NCBI RefSeq assembly: GCF_030936135.1
Contig: NC_082603.1
Coordinates: forward strand, 19,558,880 to 19,622,879
DNA from: Gavia stellata
Taxonomy: Eukaryota > Chordata > Aves > Gaviiformes > Gaviidae
Length of the DNA: 64,000 nucleotides
Direction: 5' to 3'
This document shows, one piece after another, positions 1-12,616 of this stretch (positions are counted from its first letter, which is position 1; each line of letters starts with the position of its first letter). The translations under genes and the position numbers were made by a program. The notes under the pieces were generated by a model. That model did no database searches. It saw nothing but the letters and a program-made list of their open reading frames with translations, and had not been told where the DNA came from.

Positions 1-1650
1 AACCAATAGTTTATTTTTGATTGTTTCCTACACTTGTATAACAAGCATTCCTTGCCTACTTTTTCCATACTACTCATGATTTTACAGGCTCCTACCTTTC
101 ATTTCCTAACATGTTTTCCCAAGTCTGATGAGCCTGGGTCTACTTAATCATTCCCTATACGGGCGATGCTTTATATATCTTTTCCAACTCTGCTATAACC
201 TTTTCTGAGACGAAGGGCAAGGAAGGACAACACAGCAGAATTGCTGCATCCAATGGAAAAAAAAAAAAATCTCATGTGGTTCTTAATTTGTTTTTAATGG
301 CTTCCAGCATGCTACATGCATTTTTGACCGCTGTTGAGAATTTACCTGATGTTTTTGTAGAGCTAACTTCTGTAACTCTAAGATCTCCTTTCTCAGTGAG
401 GACAGCCAATTCAGAATCTAACATATGTAAATTTGGGATTGTTTTTCTCCAGATACATTCAGATATGACAAAAGTGAGTTTCACCTGCCATTACCCAGTC
501 ACCTGGTATTGAGAGATTCTTCCCCTGAATAGCTTGTTATCATCAAACTGTCATCCCACAATGCACAATAATCTCTAAAACAAACAGAAAAGTGCATATG
601 ACAAGTTCAAACCATGAATTAATGCTCAGTAAAAAATACCAGTAACAATTCTAATCACAATCCTCAAAAGATTCAGATTTTTTTTCAGCTAATTAACAGG
701 ACAGAAAGGTTTTTAAAAAAATCTCATTCAGCTACCATTCAGCCCTCTCTCTAAAGCATTAGAAGGAGCAGGAATCAGATGTAAAGGAGGAGATACCTGC
801 AGAGGTCACACTATGTGGTTATTTTTTAAAAGCCCACACAGGCCCCAACACTCAATGACTCCACTATGCCAAAAGACATTAAAGCAGTTTCTGAGCAATA
901 GAGCTTTTTTTATTTTTGTTTTTTAAACAGACTTCTTCAGAATTTAAGTTTAAAGATACATATGCATATACACTTAAATAAAATGCAAAAGCATTCCCTG
1001 GGTGCTACTGTATCCAGTATGACTATATTAGGAACTTGCAGAAGGACACTCCAGTTTAATCAATTTTACTATTAAACACTGTCTACTCCTCACAAGACAC
1101 CAAAACCCCCGGATTTAAACCAACCATACCATGTGGCTTTATTAAAGACTGGCAGGGCAATCATGTTTTTTTTACTGTTGAAACTTTAGCTTCAAAAACT
1201 TTTACTATTTAATACGCAAAGTAATGTTACAATGTTGAGAACATACAGTTTCAGTTAGTGTCGAGGTAACACTGTCCTCCCTAAGTGAGAGTGCTGTGAA
1301 ACCATACAATAACAGTTTCTCATGTGGTGAACAATGCCAATAGGGAACGGGAGGAATATCAAATTCACTATCTAGCTCCCATCTCATTTCAGTAAATCTG
1401 TGCCTAGCATGCCTTTATAATTTCTGTGCAACAATACATTCGCTTAGTGTTTTACATTCTCCTGATAACACCACTTTCTGCAAGAGTTTATATTACACCA
1501 GAGTGCATCATCCTGAATGCATTTTGTTCCCAACCATTTGTGACATTATTAACCAACTGGTTTTCCTGTGCATTGGATAAGAACAAACATTTTGGACATT
1601 TAAGGTTTTCAAAACTTCAAACTGTGTGTTTTAGAATGGTTTTTTTGTCC

Positions 1651-1668
1651 GTTTGTTTGTTTGTTTCA
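1651..1668 (+). repeat. (GTTT)n microsatellite
   Basis: A short run of GTTT units lies inside the HS2ST1 intron. It is a simple repeat with no evident function. Confidence 0.6.
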
Positions 1669-2079
1669 TTTGAAGCCCATTTTCCTGGCATAAATTTCAC
1701 CACAATAGGATTTAAAAACATGGTTCATGCAGACATGTCTACGGTTAAATTATTTGTTGATTTAATGTTAAATCTATATTGTGTGGTTTCCAAAATAGAA
1801 AAATCTGTTCAGACACTGTAAATTTAACAGGCTCAGTTCAAGTTACTTAGACCTACTGGATTCCTATTCTTCCCTAAAGCCAAGCTTGCACAGACTCTTG
1901 ACATCCTTCAGTTGTCCATCCTCACCCTGCAGATTGTTATGCCTAAAAATACAGTAATTCTATTATTGCATGTACAGTGCTGTAAGTTTGAATGGCCAGA
2001 CTAAATTAGCTTAAGATGATACTTGCTACTGTGAAAGTTATGTAACTCATCTACAGTTCCACTTAAGGAACGTGTGGAC

Positions 2080-2184
2080 GAGGCATTGTGGGACATGGTT
2101 TAGTGGGCATGGTGGTGTTAGTTGATGGTTGGACTTGATGATCTCACAGGTCTTTTCCAACCTTAGTGATTCTGTGATTCTGAG
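2080..2184 (+). mobile_element. CR1 LINE 3'-end fragment
   Basis: The segment contains the blocks GGACATGGTTTAGTGGGCAT and GGTTGGACTTGATGATCTC, then CTTTTCCAACCTTAGTGATTC, and ends in two copies of the octamer-like ATTCTGTG/ATTCTGAG tail. These are hallmarks of the 3' end of avian CR1 retroposons, here 5'-truncated to about 105 bp. CR1 copies are usually truncated this way because reverse transcription starts at the 3' end. No coding capacity remains. It lies in HS2ST1 intron 1, opposite to the gene's direction. The left boundary is approximate. Confidence 0.87.
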
Positions 2185-3092
2185 ATTGCAAACACATTGC
2201 CATGTTCTGAAGCAACACTCTTATGACAATGGAGGTAAAAGAACATGTGAGGCTGTAAAGCACCAAAAAATCTACACTGTTATTCTGACCTTCTGTACTT
2301 CATTTCCAGAACCAGACTTCAAAAAAATCACCACAAGCCTTTGTGTATGTTTTCTTACGAATTTTTTTTTTCTCCCCTTTTTTTCAGAGAGAGGGAAAAG
2401 GCCTCTCATTAATGGCAAGTCTTATACTTTTTTAAACTTACCATATTTTTAGAGTAACAGCAAGGCCTTGCAACAACAGCTAACATAGTTATCGTGGGGA
2501 ATAATTAATATGCAGCAGCTTTTAAATTCATCATCTGGCAAAGGAGGTAGGAGAGAAGGAGAAATTGTCTTGTCCCTTGTTTTGAAGGAGATGATAAGTT
2601 TTCTTGTATTTATCATTAATCGAGAAACCTAAAGTTGCACGAACAAGAAGTGTGTTGATTAGTTGGCCTGTGATAAGTGGAGCACCAGGCCAAAAAGAAA
2701 ACACAAAAATCTGTATTCATACAGGGGTTACTCAGTATCTCTTCTCTCCCATTACTTTATTCTGGAGCAAGTTGGTGGTATGCTTCCATGAAGCACGACT
2801 AAGGAATCAAATCTGCAGAGGTCTGCTATCCATTCACACATGTCAGTGAAGTATTCCATTTGCAGTATCTCAGAAAGGATTTTTAGAGAAGTCCCTCACT
2901 GACTTTCAACAAATTCCAGTAACAGAAATACTGCAGCAAGTTTTCCACTTAAACAGTAGGGCCATATATTGTCATTAGAGAATGAACACTGTTAAAATAT
3001 GACCAATTTCAGCTCTGTGGTTTCAGATCAATACAGCAAGTCTTCAAGGAAGGAATAAGACTCCTTGAAAGACTACATTTCATCTTTGCAGA

Positions 3093-3128
3093 CAGGGGGG
3101 GATAAAAAAATAATAATAAAAAAAAAAT
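3093..3128 (+). repeat. G7 followed by A-rich low-complexity run
   Basis: A short G run, then AAAAAAATAATAATAAAA-type low-complexity sequence. Nothing else is visible in it. Confidence 0.5.
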
Positions 3129-4904
3129 CAATACATGAGAGGTTGTTTTCCAGAACGTTATGAAATGTTATCATCTCACAAGCAATTTTACATGTCTTTT
3201 CTGTTACCAGCGTCATTTACAGTATGCTGTTCTCCTTAGCTGATTTTATTTATCTTACTGCTGAGTAAGTGGTATTCAAGCTGCTCCCAGGAAGAAACCA
3301 CGGAAGTGTCAAAGCAGGTTGAATTCTTGAAATAGCCAGTGAGCTCCCAAGGCTGACTGACTACTGCTTATTTAAGGAATAGAATAGAATAGTAAGCATA
3401 ACACATTTGTGCATATACAAGTTAAACACATTAAAATATTTAATAGCATGATTTTATTATGAGGTACTGCACAGAAATTATATACTGTCCCTGAAACAGT
3501 CATCAGTCTTCTAAACATATGCTTTCTCCTCTGAAACGTTAGTTTAATGAACTTAATTCCAATTAATCTAAAAAGTAAGTAACTAACTCTGTAAAGGTTT
3601 TATTTCAATGCTTATTGAACATAGTTATTTAAATAATTAAGAATCCACATGGACTAATAACTAAAAATATTTCAGGAAATCCTTTAACCCCAACTATAAA
3701 GACTCTCTCAACACTAAGATGGGTGCAGAACTCCAAAGGAAAGCTCTGTATTCTGTGTGATGTACAACAGAACAAATGGCATAGAAAGAAGACCCATAAA
3801 CCTCTATTTTGTAGTAACATCAGGGCAACACACATCATGAACAGACTGATACTTAAATTTACATCATAAATGCAGCACTTCAGAAACATGCAAGTGAGCT
3901 GTGGAACAAATACCTGGGCAGAAATATGCTTAGAGAAGCCAAGTTCATATCTTCAAGAGAGGCTGCAGCAGCCTCAGTAGATGTACTGGCTCATTCAAAC
4001 CTAACTCACGTAGCTTTAAACAGGGAAAGGGAGACTAAGCAGTTCTCTGTCAGGTGACACAGGGATACCAATACGGTTTTCCATCCATAGCGATATTTCT
4101 CAAATTTGTATGAAGAAATACCAAGTTTAAACTTGAGTATAAATACAAACTGTGGTTTTTTGTACATATACAGGTTTACAATGGCACATACCTGCAATAC
4201 ACCTGTGAAGGACATGGATCAAACAGATAGACTGTGTCACTTCTGTATTAGGGTGGTCCCTATGGATATTTTTAAAATTATTTTCCACCTGAAATACGAA
4301 GACTTTTTCATTTATTTCCCCCCCCTCGTATAAACCAATCAGCTATATCCTTGGGACTCCACAGGTAGGGGGAGCAGAGGCAGAAGGGTTAATGAACGGT
4401 CCCATGCTTGATGGCCATACGTGGCCCAAACCATTAGTACTAACCTTCTCCCATCCCATCATCTCTTGCATTGCTGTGAATCATCACAAGACCCTACAGC
4501 CCCAACCTTCCCCCTGCTTCAAGTACAGACTCTTTAAAAGATGTGGGAAAATTACTTTCTCCAACAGACTCTGTTTTATTTGATTGTTACTCCATGTTAC
4601 AAGGCTGCACTTTATAGTCTGTAAAAGTTGTTCTGTTCAGTCAGCGGTTCACAAATTAACCTGTAAAATGGCAAAAAGCTCAATAAAAAATGTTCTTCAT
4701 TCTAACATCATAGCTAAGGTTCACAGAGTATAAATGGGAAAATTTCCAAAAAACACACAAACAAGGAAAGCCACATGCACTTTGTTGATCCAGTGGACCA
4801 CTCAAAGCAAGAGATCTTAAATTTTCATTAGAAAATGCCACTCTAGCAGTTGGCATTAGTAAATGTTCTTCTTGGATGTTCACTTTAAAAAAACCCAAAC
4901 ACCA

Positions 4905-4923
4905 CCCCCCCCCCAAAAAAAAA
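4905..4923 (+). repeat. C10-A9 homopolymer junction
   Basis: Ten C followed by nine A. It is a low-complexity tract within the HS2ST1 intron and is likely to be length-polymorphic. Confidence 0.6.
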
Positions 4924-5196
4924 CCCCCACCAAACCCAATAGTCACTTCTACACCAAAACAAGTATAGCTCTTTAGCAACCAATCGTGAAAGATAGTGTC
5001 ACTGCATAGTTTTAGTTCAACTATTACAAACCAAAAAATACTAGTCACAAGACTGCCACTAAAATTGTTAATATGTGAGTCCACCACATAAAATTCTCAA
5101 GTACAAGTTACACTGAAATTTCCTGGTCAAAGCAATCCCTTTATTAAAAAAAAAAATCCAACACACGCTAAATTCACCTGAAATAAGTCTGCAGTT

Positions 5197-5217
5197 AAAA
5201 CAAACAAACAAACAAAC
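5197..5217 (+). repeat. (CAAA)n microsatellite
   Basis: About five CAAA units followed by a C run. Simple repeat in the HS2ST1 intron. Confidence 0.65.
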
Positions 5218-8200
5218 CCCCCAAAAATCAAATTTAGAATGCTAAGCATCTAGTTAATGCTTTAACTACTACCCTACACAAAATTGTGTCTGGTTCTAGT
5301 TTGAAAGCACAACTACTTCATTTAACAAGCATTCTGTGATGCCTACTGGAAGTTACAGTCACAGAATGATTAATAAGTATTAAAGTGCAATTTAGGAAGT
5401 TTGCTTTAGATCAGACTATCTTTTATTAAAAAAAAGGAATCAAAGCATAATTAATTTTTACATTTACAAAACCAGTACTGCTGTCAAGGCAGCAGAGTAC
5501 AATAAAACAATAGCACTACAATGTGTAATTATTGCAGTAAGCTCAATCATAGTTTGGAAAAGTGCCAACTGTTACTTGTTTTCTAAAGAATCCGTTAGCG
5601 AAAAACAGCCACCATTACCAAAGAATACTTTTGGCAACTAATTCATATGCTCTTTGACATATGCTAACAGTTCTTGAATGATACACCTCATAAATTATTA
5701 CCACATGCAAAGTTTTTAAGTGCCATACTTTTCAAGGGATGTTGGGATATTTTTAGCTAATTTTGACCATGCATTTAGATCAAACAGGAGTCAACGTTAA
5801 ACTGAAGAAAATAATTATCCTCAAATCATTAAGTTCTTTCTGTCTACTAACTGCCTAAAACAAGGGTTCTTTGCTCTGAAACCAAACCAAACGCTCAAAA
5901 CCTGTATGAGGGTCTCCCTGGGAGAAGATGAGGGCACATACCCAACCCATTACCATACACTACGTTCCCATACTCCATCTTGTACAGCATGCAGTTGCTT
6001 AAAATCGTCACCACAAAATGCCGTATATTAAATACCACAGGAAAATTATGAAGGGTGCTACTGAAACTACGCAAGACAACAAGTTTAGTCAAGTTCGGTA
6101 TCAATGCATTTCCAAACATTAAATATCACAGTGTTTTTAGCTCCTCAAATTCCTTGTAACAAAGGTTTTGAAAAAATGAAAAGAACAATCCCTTTTTACA
6201 GTTTTATGTCTGTACTTGGTTAAGCCTTATCAGAGGGTAAAGCTTTAAACTACCTGGAAGTTCTGCCTGATACATATTTGTGAGGTCTAGACATTTTTCT
6301 ATAGAGAAGCCAAATGTTCCTGACAATTTAGGTCACTATTTAATTGTGGAACCTGATACAGCAAAGGTTGAAGGATTAACAGAATTTGCGGAGAGTTTGT
6401 AGATATGCAATTCCACCAAGGGCAGAAAACTCATCCAAATCAATTCCTGGATATCTGAGAGGATTTTCATATAGGTTTCTCTTGCATACTAATTATCTCT
6501 AGAGTGCCATCTCATGTTTACATTTACACGCACATACTTAACATACATTAAGTAAAGTAAAAGAGATGTAGGAACGATCACTGTATTTTACGTTCCTGCT
6601 GCTATATGAATACTTGACAGATTTTGTTGCTTAAGTGTCATGTTGTCAGACATTCAGTATTTTTTTCATACTTAAAAAGCACATGATGCAAGTGCTATTT
6701 TTATTTCCATATTGTTTTAAGATGGCATAACAAGGAGAGGAAGCAAGTCTAAAAAAAAGGTTACCAACATTCATTCTTGAAAACTAGTATTTCAATCTCA
6801 GTAAACATTTAAAACCTTTTCTCATCATCTTCAGCAAAACAAATATTTTGTATGTAAATTTGATAGCACCAGTTTAAGAAATTTAAGTTTATTGCATCCC
6901 ATTACTTATCACAAAACAATACGTGCTTTTAACTGCAACCATGACACAAGCTTACACCAGTCAAAGTGTGAACATATTTAAAACTTACGCATCACCACCA
7001 CTAATGCTCCTGGAAAATATAAAAATGGTCATTCAGTTCCTAAGGGCTCTTTTCTATGGCTTAGGACACGAAAAAAGAAAAGAAAAACCCTCTTTCAGTA
7101 TCTTCATTCCTCCTTCACATGTGTGTTTTTTTCTTTAAACTTGATATGTGAATAATTTATCATCTATTTCTATTTCTTAATTCTCATATTAAGACTGCCT
7201 TGCCATCTGCACTAGGCAATCACACATAAGTAGGCATATAAAAATCACTGGAAACAATGCTTTGGGTTGCTCCAGTGACCACAAATGTTTAGAAAAATGC
7301 TCCCACAAACATGTTAGCAAGACCATGTTTTTCAGAGTATGGTTTGGAAAGCACAGAGAGGAAAACCAGAAGAGGATGCATATAAATGTTTTACTATTTG
7401 ATTTATCATTTCTTTCTGCTAAACTACCACCTCAGTTTTATGTTGTTTTTTCACACCAGAAAGGAGAGAAGGGTTTAATAGTATTGTAGAGGGTAAATGA
7501 CAAAGCAATAGGAATCAGAAGCAAGTACATTTTCAGACTGTTAAGCTAGAGTGAAGCCAGCCTTGAAAATAAGTGTATTCCCCAATACTCTGCCTTTTTG
7601 TTGGGATCAGACAGACTGTGGATAGCTCACACATGCAAAAGTTGCACTGATCCTCACATACATATCCTTTCTACTCCTCATTTCCCCTCTTCAAAAGTTC
7701 ATCTTTAATATTCTCTTCTAAGCTTGACCACACGCTTACGAGATAAATTTGCCTTTAGGCCAAATGCATTTAACATGCCTCATGAATAACTAAGAAGCCT
7801 GACAAATAGCCTCTAGCAATTTTTCCTGGGTTGGATGAAGGGGTGGCTGTCCTTTCCTGTCCAGAAGCAAACATATGCCATCTCTGCAGCTCAAAGCCCA
7901 AAGCATTAAACTAAAGTGAGATCAAGAGTGCTTTAACTTTATGCTCCATGCTCTGATCTCTGCTGGCGGAAGAGTTGAGCACACCTCTGGTTACCACCCT
8001 GGCTAGCAATGGGGTGGTACTCTCCCATGAGAGTGCTGGGCATACTGCTGGTGTGCCCCTTGCTAATTTTGACAGCTCATCTGTCAGGTCTTGTGACTTC
8101 CCAAGCCCTCTTATGTACCTCCATGATTGACAGCAATTTTACTTCATTAACCACTCCAAAATCTCTCCTCAAAATTCAAAACTTTGGAATAAAAGTTGCT

Positions 8201-11200
8201 CCAGCTGAATTCCGTGGAAGAGTTTTTACGTAATCCTAACTGCTTTGGCCACTGAATAGTTTCAAAGATAACATTCAAGTTTGTACCAAATATGACAGGT
8301 TACGAACACTGCTATGTTTAAATGTAAGCTTAGACAGGTATTTCTGGTCATTCAGCCTTTGCTTTTGGCTCAGAAAGCATGTTTGTGAGGCAGTTCAAGG
8401 ACTAGAATAAATACTACTAGCCTACTAGAAAGTAAGGCATTCTGGTACTTCTCATAGTAGAAAACACCTAGACTACTGCATACATATTAAACACACAGAC
8501 TATAAGCCCTAATTTAGAAGTATAAATCAAGCAGTGTGCCAGAAATTTTCTAGGATTTTTTTTACAGCTTAATCAAACAAAAACATGTAGTACACTCCTG
8601 TTGAAGATAATTTTAAACCTTAAAACAGGTCCTGCTAAAACACCGGAACTACTGCAAGTTTTGTCTTCACTCAAACCAACAGCAGCTGCACAAATAGCAC
8701 ATTAGGAATAACAATTTAGAGAGCAAAGGGAGGGAAAACCAGAAGTATTTAAAAAATGAAATTTGTTTTAATAGAAGTAGGAAGACATTAAAAAAATAAA
8801 ACATTCCAATTCCTACTAAATGATCATACTCCAAAAGGTCATTTTGTAGACAGGTACATTCTCCAAAAAGCAAATATACATCTACTATTGAAATGCTATC
8901 TTTGTAAGTGAAATGGAGCTCAAAAACATACTCAGTCCAATCCCACTTTACACACTTTGAAGTCATCAAATCGGACAGCAATATCTAATCGCTTCATCAT
9001 AAGACAGCAAACTATTTATTAGGTACCTCACCTTCAAAAGCTTGCCTTGTTGGCAGCAGCACCAAAGATATACAAAGAAATACAAAATAGTTAATTTGCC
9101 TAAAAATCTATTAAAACAGACTAAATTATTCTCAGATAAGCATGAGGGCTTTGTAAGCTTCTTTCGTTTGTCTTTTAAAAAAAATAAAATAAAAAATAAG
9201 AGGGGCAAACTCTTAAGACATTCAATATTCCCAAAGACACTAACTTGATTAAGGGAAAGCATTTTAGTGCTATGGTCATCCCAGCACAGTTCACAGGATA
9301 ATGTATCAAGAATAGTATGCAATTATAGATATTTCACCAGGAAAACATTTTTTCTCGCTTTTAAGAGCACACACTGCTGAAGGTTTACTGACAAATGAAA
9401 AATCTTGGCTCCAAAGTTGTCAGTGGGAGTGCAGCTGAAATAGGATTCTACCTATGAAACGCTTCACTCAACGCCAAGATAGAAAAAATCTGACATTATG
9501 TCTTTGTTTCCAAAAACACAGATCCTCATACAAGATACTTGGTGTACCAGGTACAAACCCACATCTTCAGAAAGTGATCAAAGTGTGTTCATAAACACCC
9601 TGTGCTCAAGAGTGTTTTGGTCAATAGACCAGGTGTAGTAATTTTGTCCTTATCCTTCAGCATGGGGATAAAACCCTGTGAGATACTACTTTTACCACAG
9701 AAAATGGAAGGACGTGGCTGGACTCAGCTTTTGTATAAATGAATCCCCTTTTATTGAAGGAGTAAAAAATTTGAAATTAGATCTTGCAAAAAGTTATTTT
9801 CTCCTCCTCAATTTACATCTGTCATGCAAATGCTAAAGGAGTCAAAATCTTAGACTGCTTTGTTTTGTTCTGAAGACACTTTTTAGTCTACTTAATGTGT
9901 CAGAATAAGATTCCATCATTTTCACGTCCTATTTCTTGACTTTATTCCCTTTTACTCTAGATTTGTAAATCCTTCTCAGAATTACAGAAATCCATTGCTC
10001 AGAATAAATGATCAAAATCAACTCCAATATAATACATTCAATTGGTGATTAATGCTTTGTGTATTAAAACCCACTGCAAATGCCACATATTGCAAGACTT
10101 CTACTACTGCAAAACCTCCTTCAAAGTCCCCCACAGAATCAGTGTAAAGAAATGCAGATATTTCAAAGAAAATACAGATATGCTATTTATGAAATCTTTC
10201 TGAATATGTTCAACAACGACATATCCAGAAAAGAAGATAATAGCAATACTGAAAATGGAAAGATACACAGGGAAAAGATTCAGGAGGAAAAAAAATAATT
10301 AAATTAGCTGGATTTCCCTCTCCACTTTGCAGAATTGCTCTTGTTTCTCCAAGTTCCTTCATGTTCTTAACAACCTTTTTGCACTTTTTTAAAAAAGTGA
10401 AATGAAATGCTACTGCCTTTCAATCTGTTGTCCGAGAAAGATCAGTCCTACATTACAACATTGGAAAATATATACAATGGGGGTGAGGAATATATATACA
10501 GATAATATTTATATTTATTATAATTATATACATTATAAAGTTATATATTCTTTACTTTCCCTTGTGTGTGTATTTTTTAATAGATATTAAAAAAATAGAA
10601 GAATAAAATAAGAAAAAAAAAGAATAAAATAAGAGAGAAAAACCACTAAAGAAGTAAATGGGGAAGATATGCATTTTAATTTAAGGAACCTAAGATCCCA
10701 TCCCCACACTCTTTACAGTTCTACAGCAATTATGCACAAGGTTTGCATAAACACTTCAAAATCATCAAAAGCTGTTTTATCAAAACAGCACTTAAGTTTT
10801 ACATATGTTTCAACACAAATTAGTGTTCAGAATTAAACAGCAAGTTGATAAAAAAAAAAGGATGTCAGCTGTCATTTTAAACTCTAACGGACGTAGAGGA
10901 AGGCAGACAAAGACCGGGCCAAAGTGATAGATAGCTCCTTTCCAAATACTTTTTGTAATTTAATTATCTTATTAATTCTCTCACTGCCCTAGACTCCTAG
11001 CTACTCATGATGAATTTTATCGCTACCAGAAAGGTTGAATAATAATTATTATAGCAGTAATGTTATTGGAACCATGACGACACAAGGATATTGAGAAGTA
11101 AGGACAACAATAATACACTGAATACTAGGGACAATAAAAAGACATGCAGATGTAGCTGGGCTTCCCGCAGACACATTTGCAAAAAATACCTCTATGGTAA

Positions 11201-12554
11201 AAATATGCTCTTAATTTATAGCCATAAAAAGCTAAACTACAGCAATGAATTAATTACTTGGGAACACACAGACACTCAATATGAAGCCAGACCCTGAAAC
11301 TCAAGGGCACATCCCACAATAACACTGATGTCCTGCTAGTCAGCATATTCCTGACGCAAAAACATGTATGTGCAACATGAATGCTTCCACAAGTATTGAG
11401 AATGCATACCTTTAGTGAAGTGCCTGGGCATATCAACTATAATCAGCACTAGCAGTATTTTTAATACAGGCAATTACTGATAGGAATGCCACATGGAGGG
11501 ACTTCAGTTCTCCAAAATTCAAAAGGTCAAGTGGAGAGGAGAGGAGTTAGGGGGTGACTAAAGAACCAACTGACCCGATTCCAGGAAGGAAAGAAGTTGG
11601 CTTTTCTCTCCTAAGTGACTGAAGACTTCTCTGAACACCACCTTTCTCATGATGCTGGGCTTTGAACACAACAACTTCACGGGGCCACAAGTTTTTAGGG
11701 GTGTGGGCAAATCCAACAGAATTGATGGGCTTGAGCATGACATGAAGCTAAGGGTTTGAATAAGATATTGCCTGCCCCCCATCTAGATAGCGAGTAGGAC
11801 AGATTGCAGTTAAGAGTCTGTACATATTTATGAAAGGCTGCAGCCAGCTGGCCAAATTTGAGACGCCTCTTTCAACACTGGACTCCTTTCACTAAATCTT
11901 TCATCTTTTATTTCTGATTGAAAAAATAATGCAAATACACATAACAGTTCAGCTATTTTTCTACAGCATGGCACTTTCATTATGCTTGCCAGGTTAGTAT
12001 TTCAGATATATAAACAGATAAATAGCACCACATTTCAAGCAAAGCACTTACCACTATTTTAATACTGCTTTGACAAGGTTTAAATACACTTCAGCTAAGT
12101 GACAAAAACTACAGATTGCACACAATTACATAAAAAGGCTATCTTTTGACCCAATTAAGTGATAATACGTGGAGGATTCCATATGCAAAAGCCATCTATT
12201 TCCTAAAAAGGAGCAAGAATTTGAGGGAAGGCATTCACTATTAGAAGACAAGACAAGTCTGGCCAGAATACGTCTAACAGCGAGTGACTCATGGATGCCA
12301 GTCAGTAGATATGGAAATGACTTGTTCATGAACTGCTCAAATGTCCCTAAGTTTAACAGCTGGGGGCAATACAAAGCTGTGCAAAAAAAGAATCCATCTG
12401 CAAATATATCAGTTTTCTGAAATAAGGAAAAAAAATTTCCTACGATTTATTTCACTTCCGATGTATATGACAAAGTGAAAGTGACAGTTTAACCTGTTAT
12501 GCTAACTCCAAAGTTTAAGTAGTTTAGCAAGGGCTGGTTTGGGCTTTTTATTTT

Positions 12555-12616
12555 AAATATATATATATTATATGTGTTTATATACATACATACATAGATA
12601 CATATACATATATAAA
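12555..12616 (+). repeat. (TA)n and (TACA)n compound microsatellite
   Basis: A TA dinucleotide run is followed, after TGTGTT, by tetranucleotide TACA/TAGA units and more TA-rich sequence. It is a compound simple repeat in the HS2ST1 intron. Confidence 0.7.

Noticed and set aside
272..484. 70-codon minus-strand ORF that reads like ordinary protein composition
   Set aside because: It does not match any HS2ST1 exon, lacks convincing splice signals, and is within the size expected by chance in this window.
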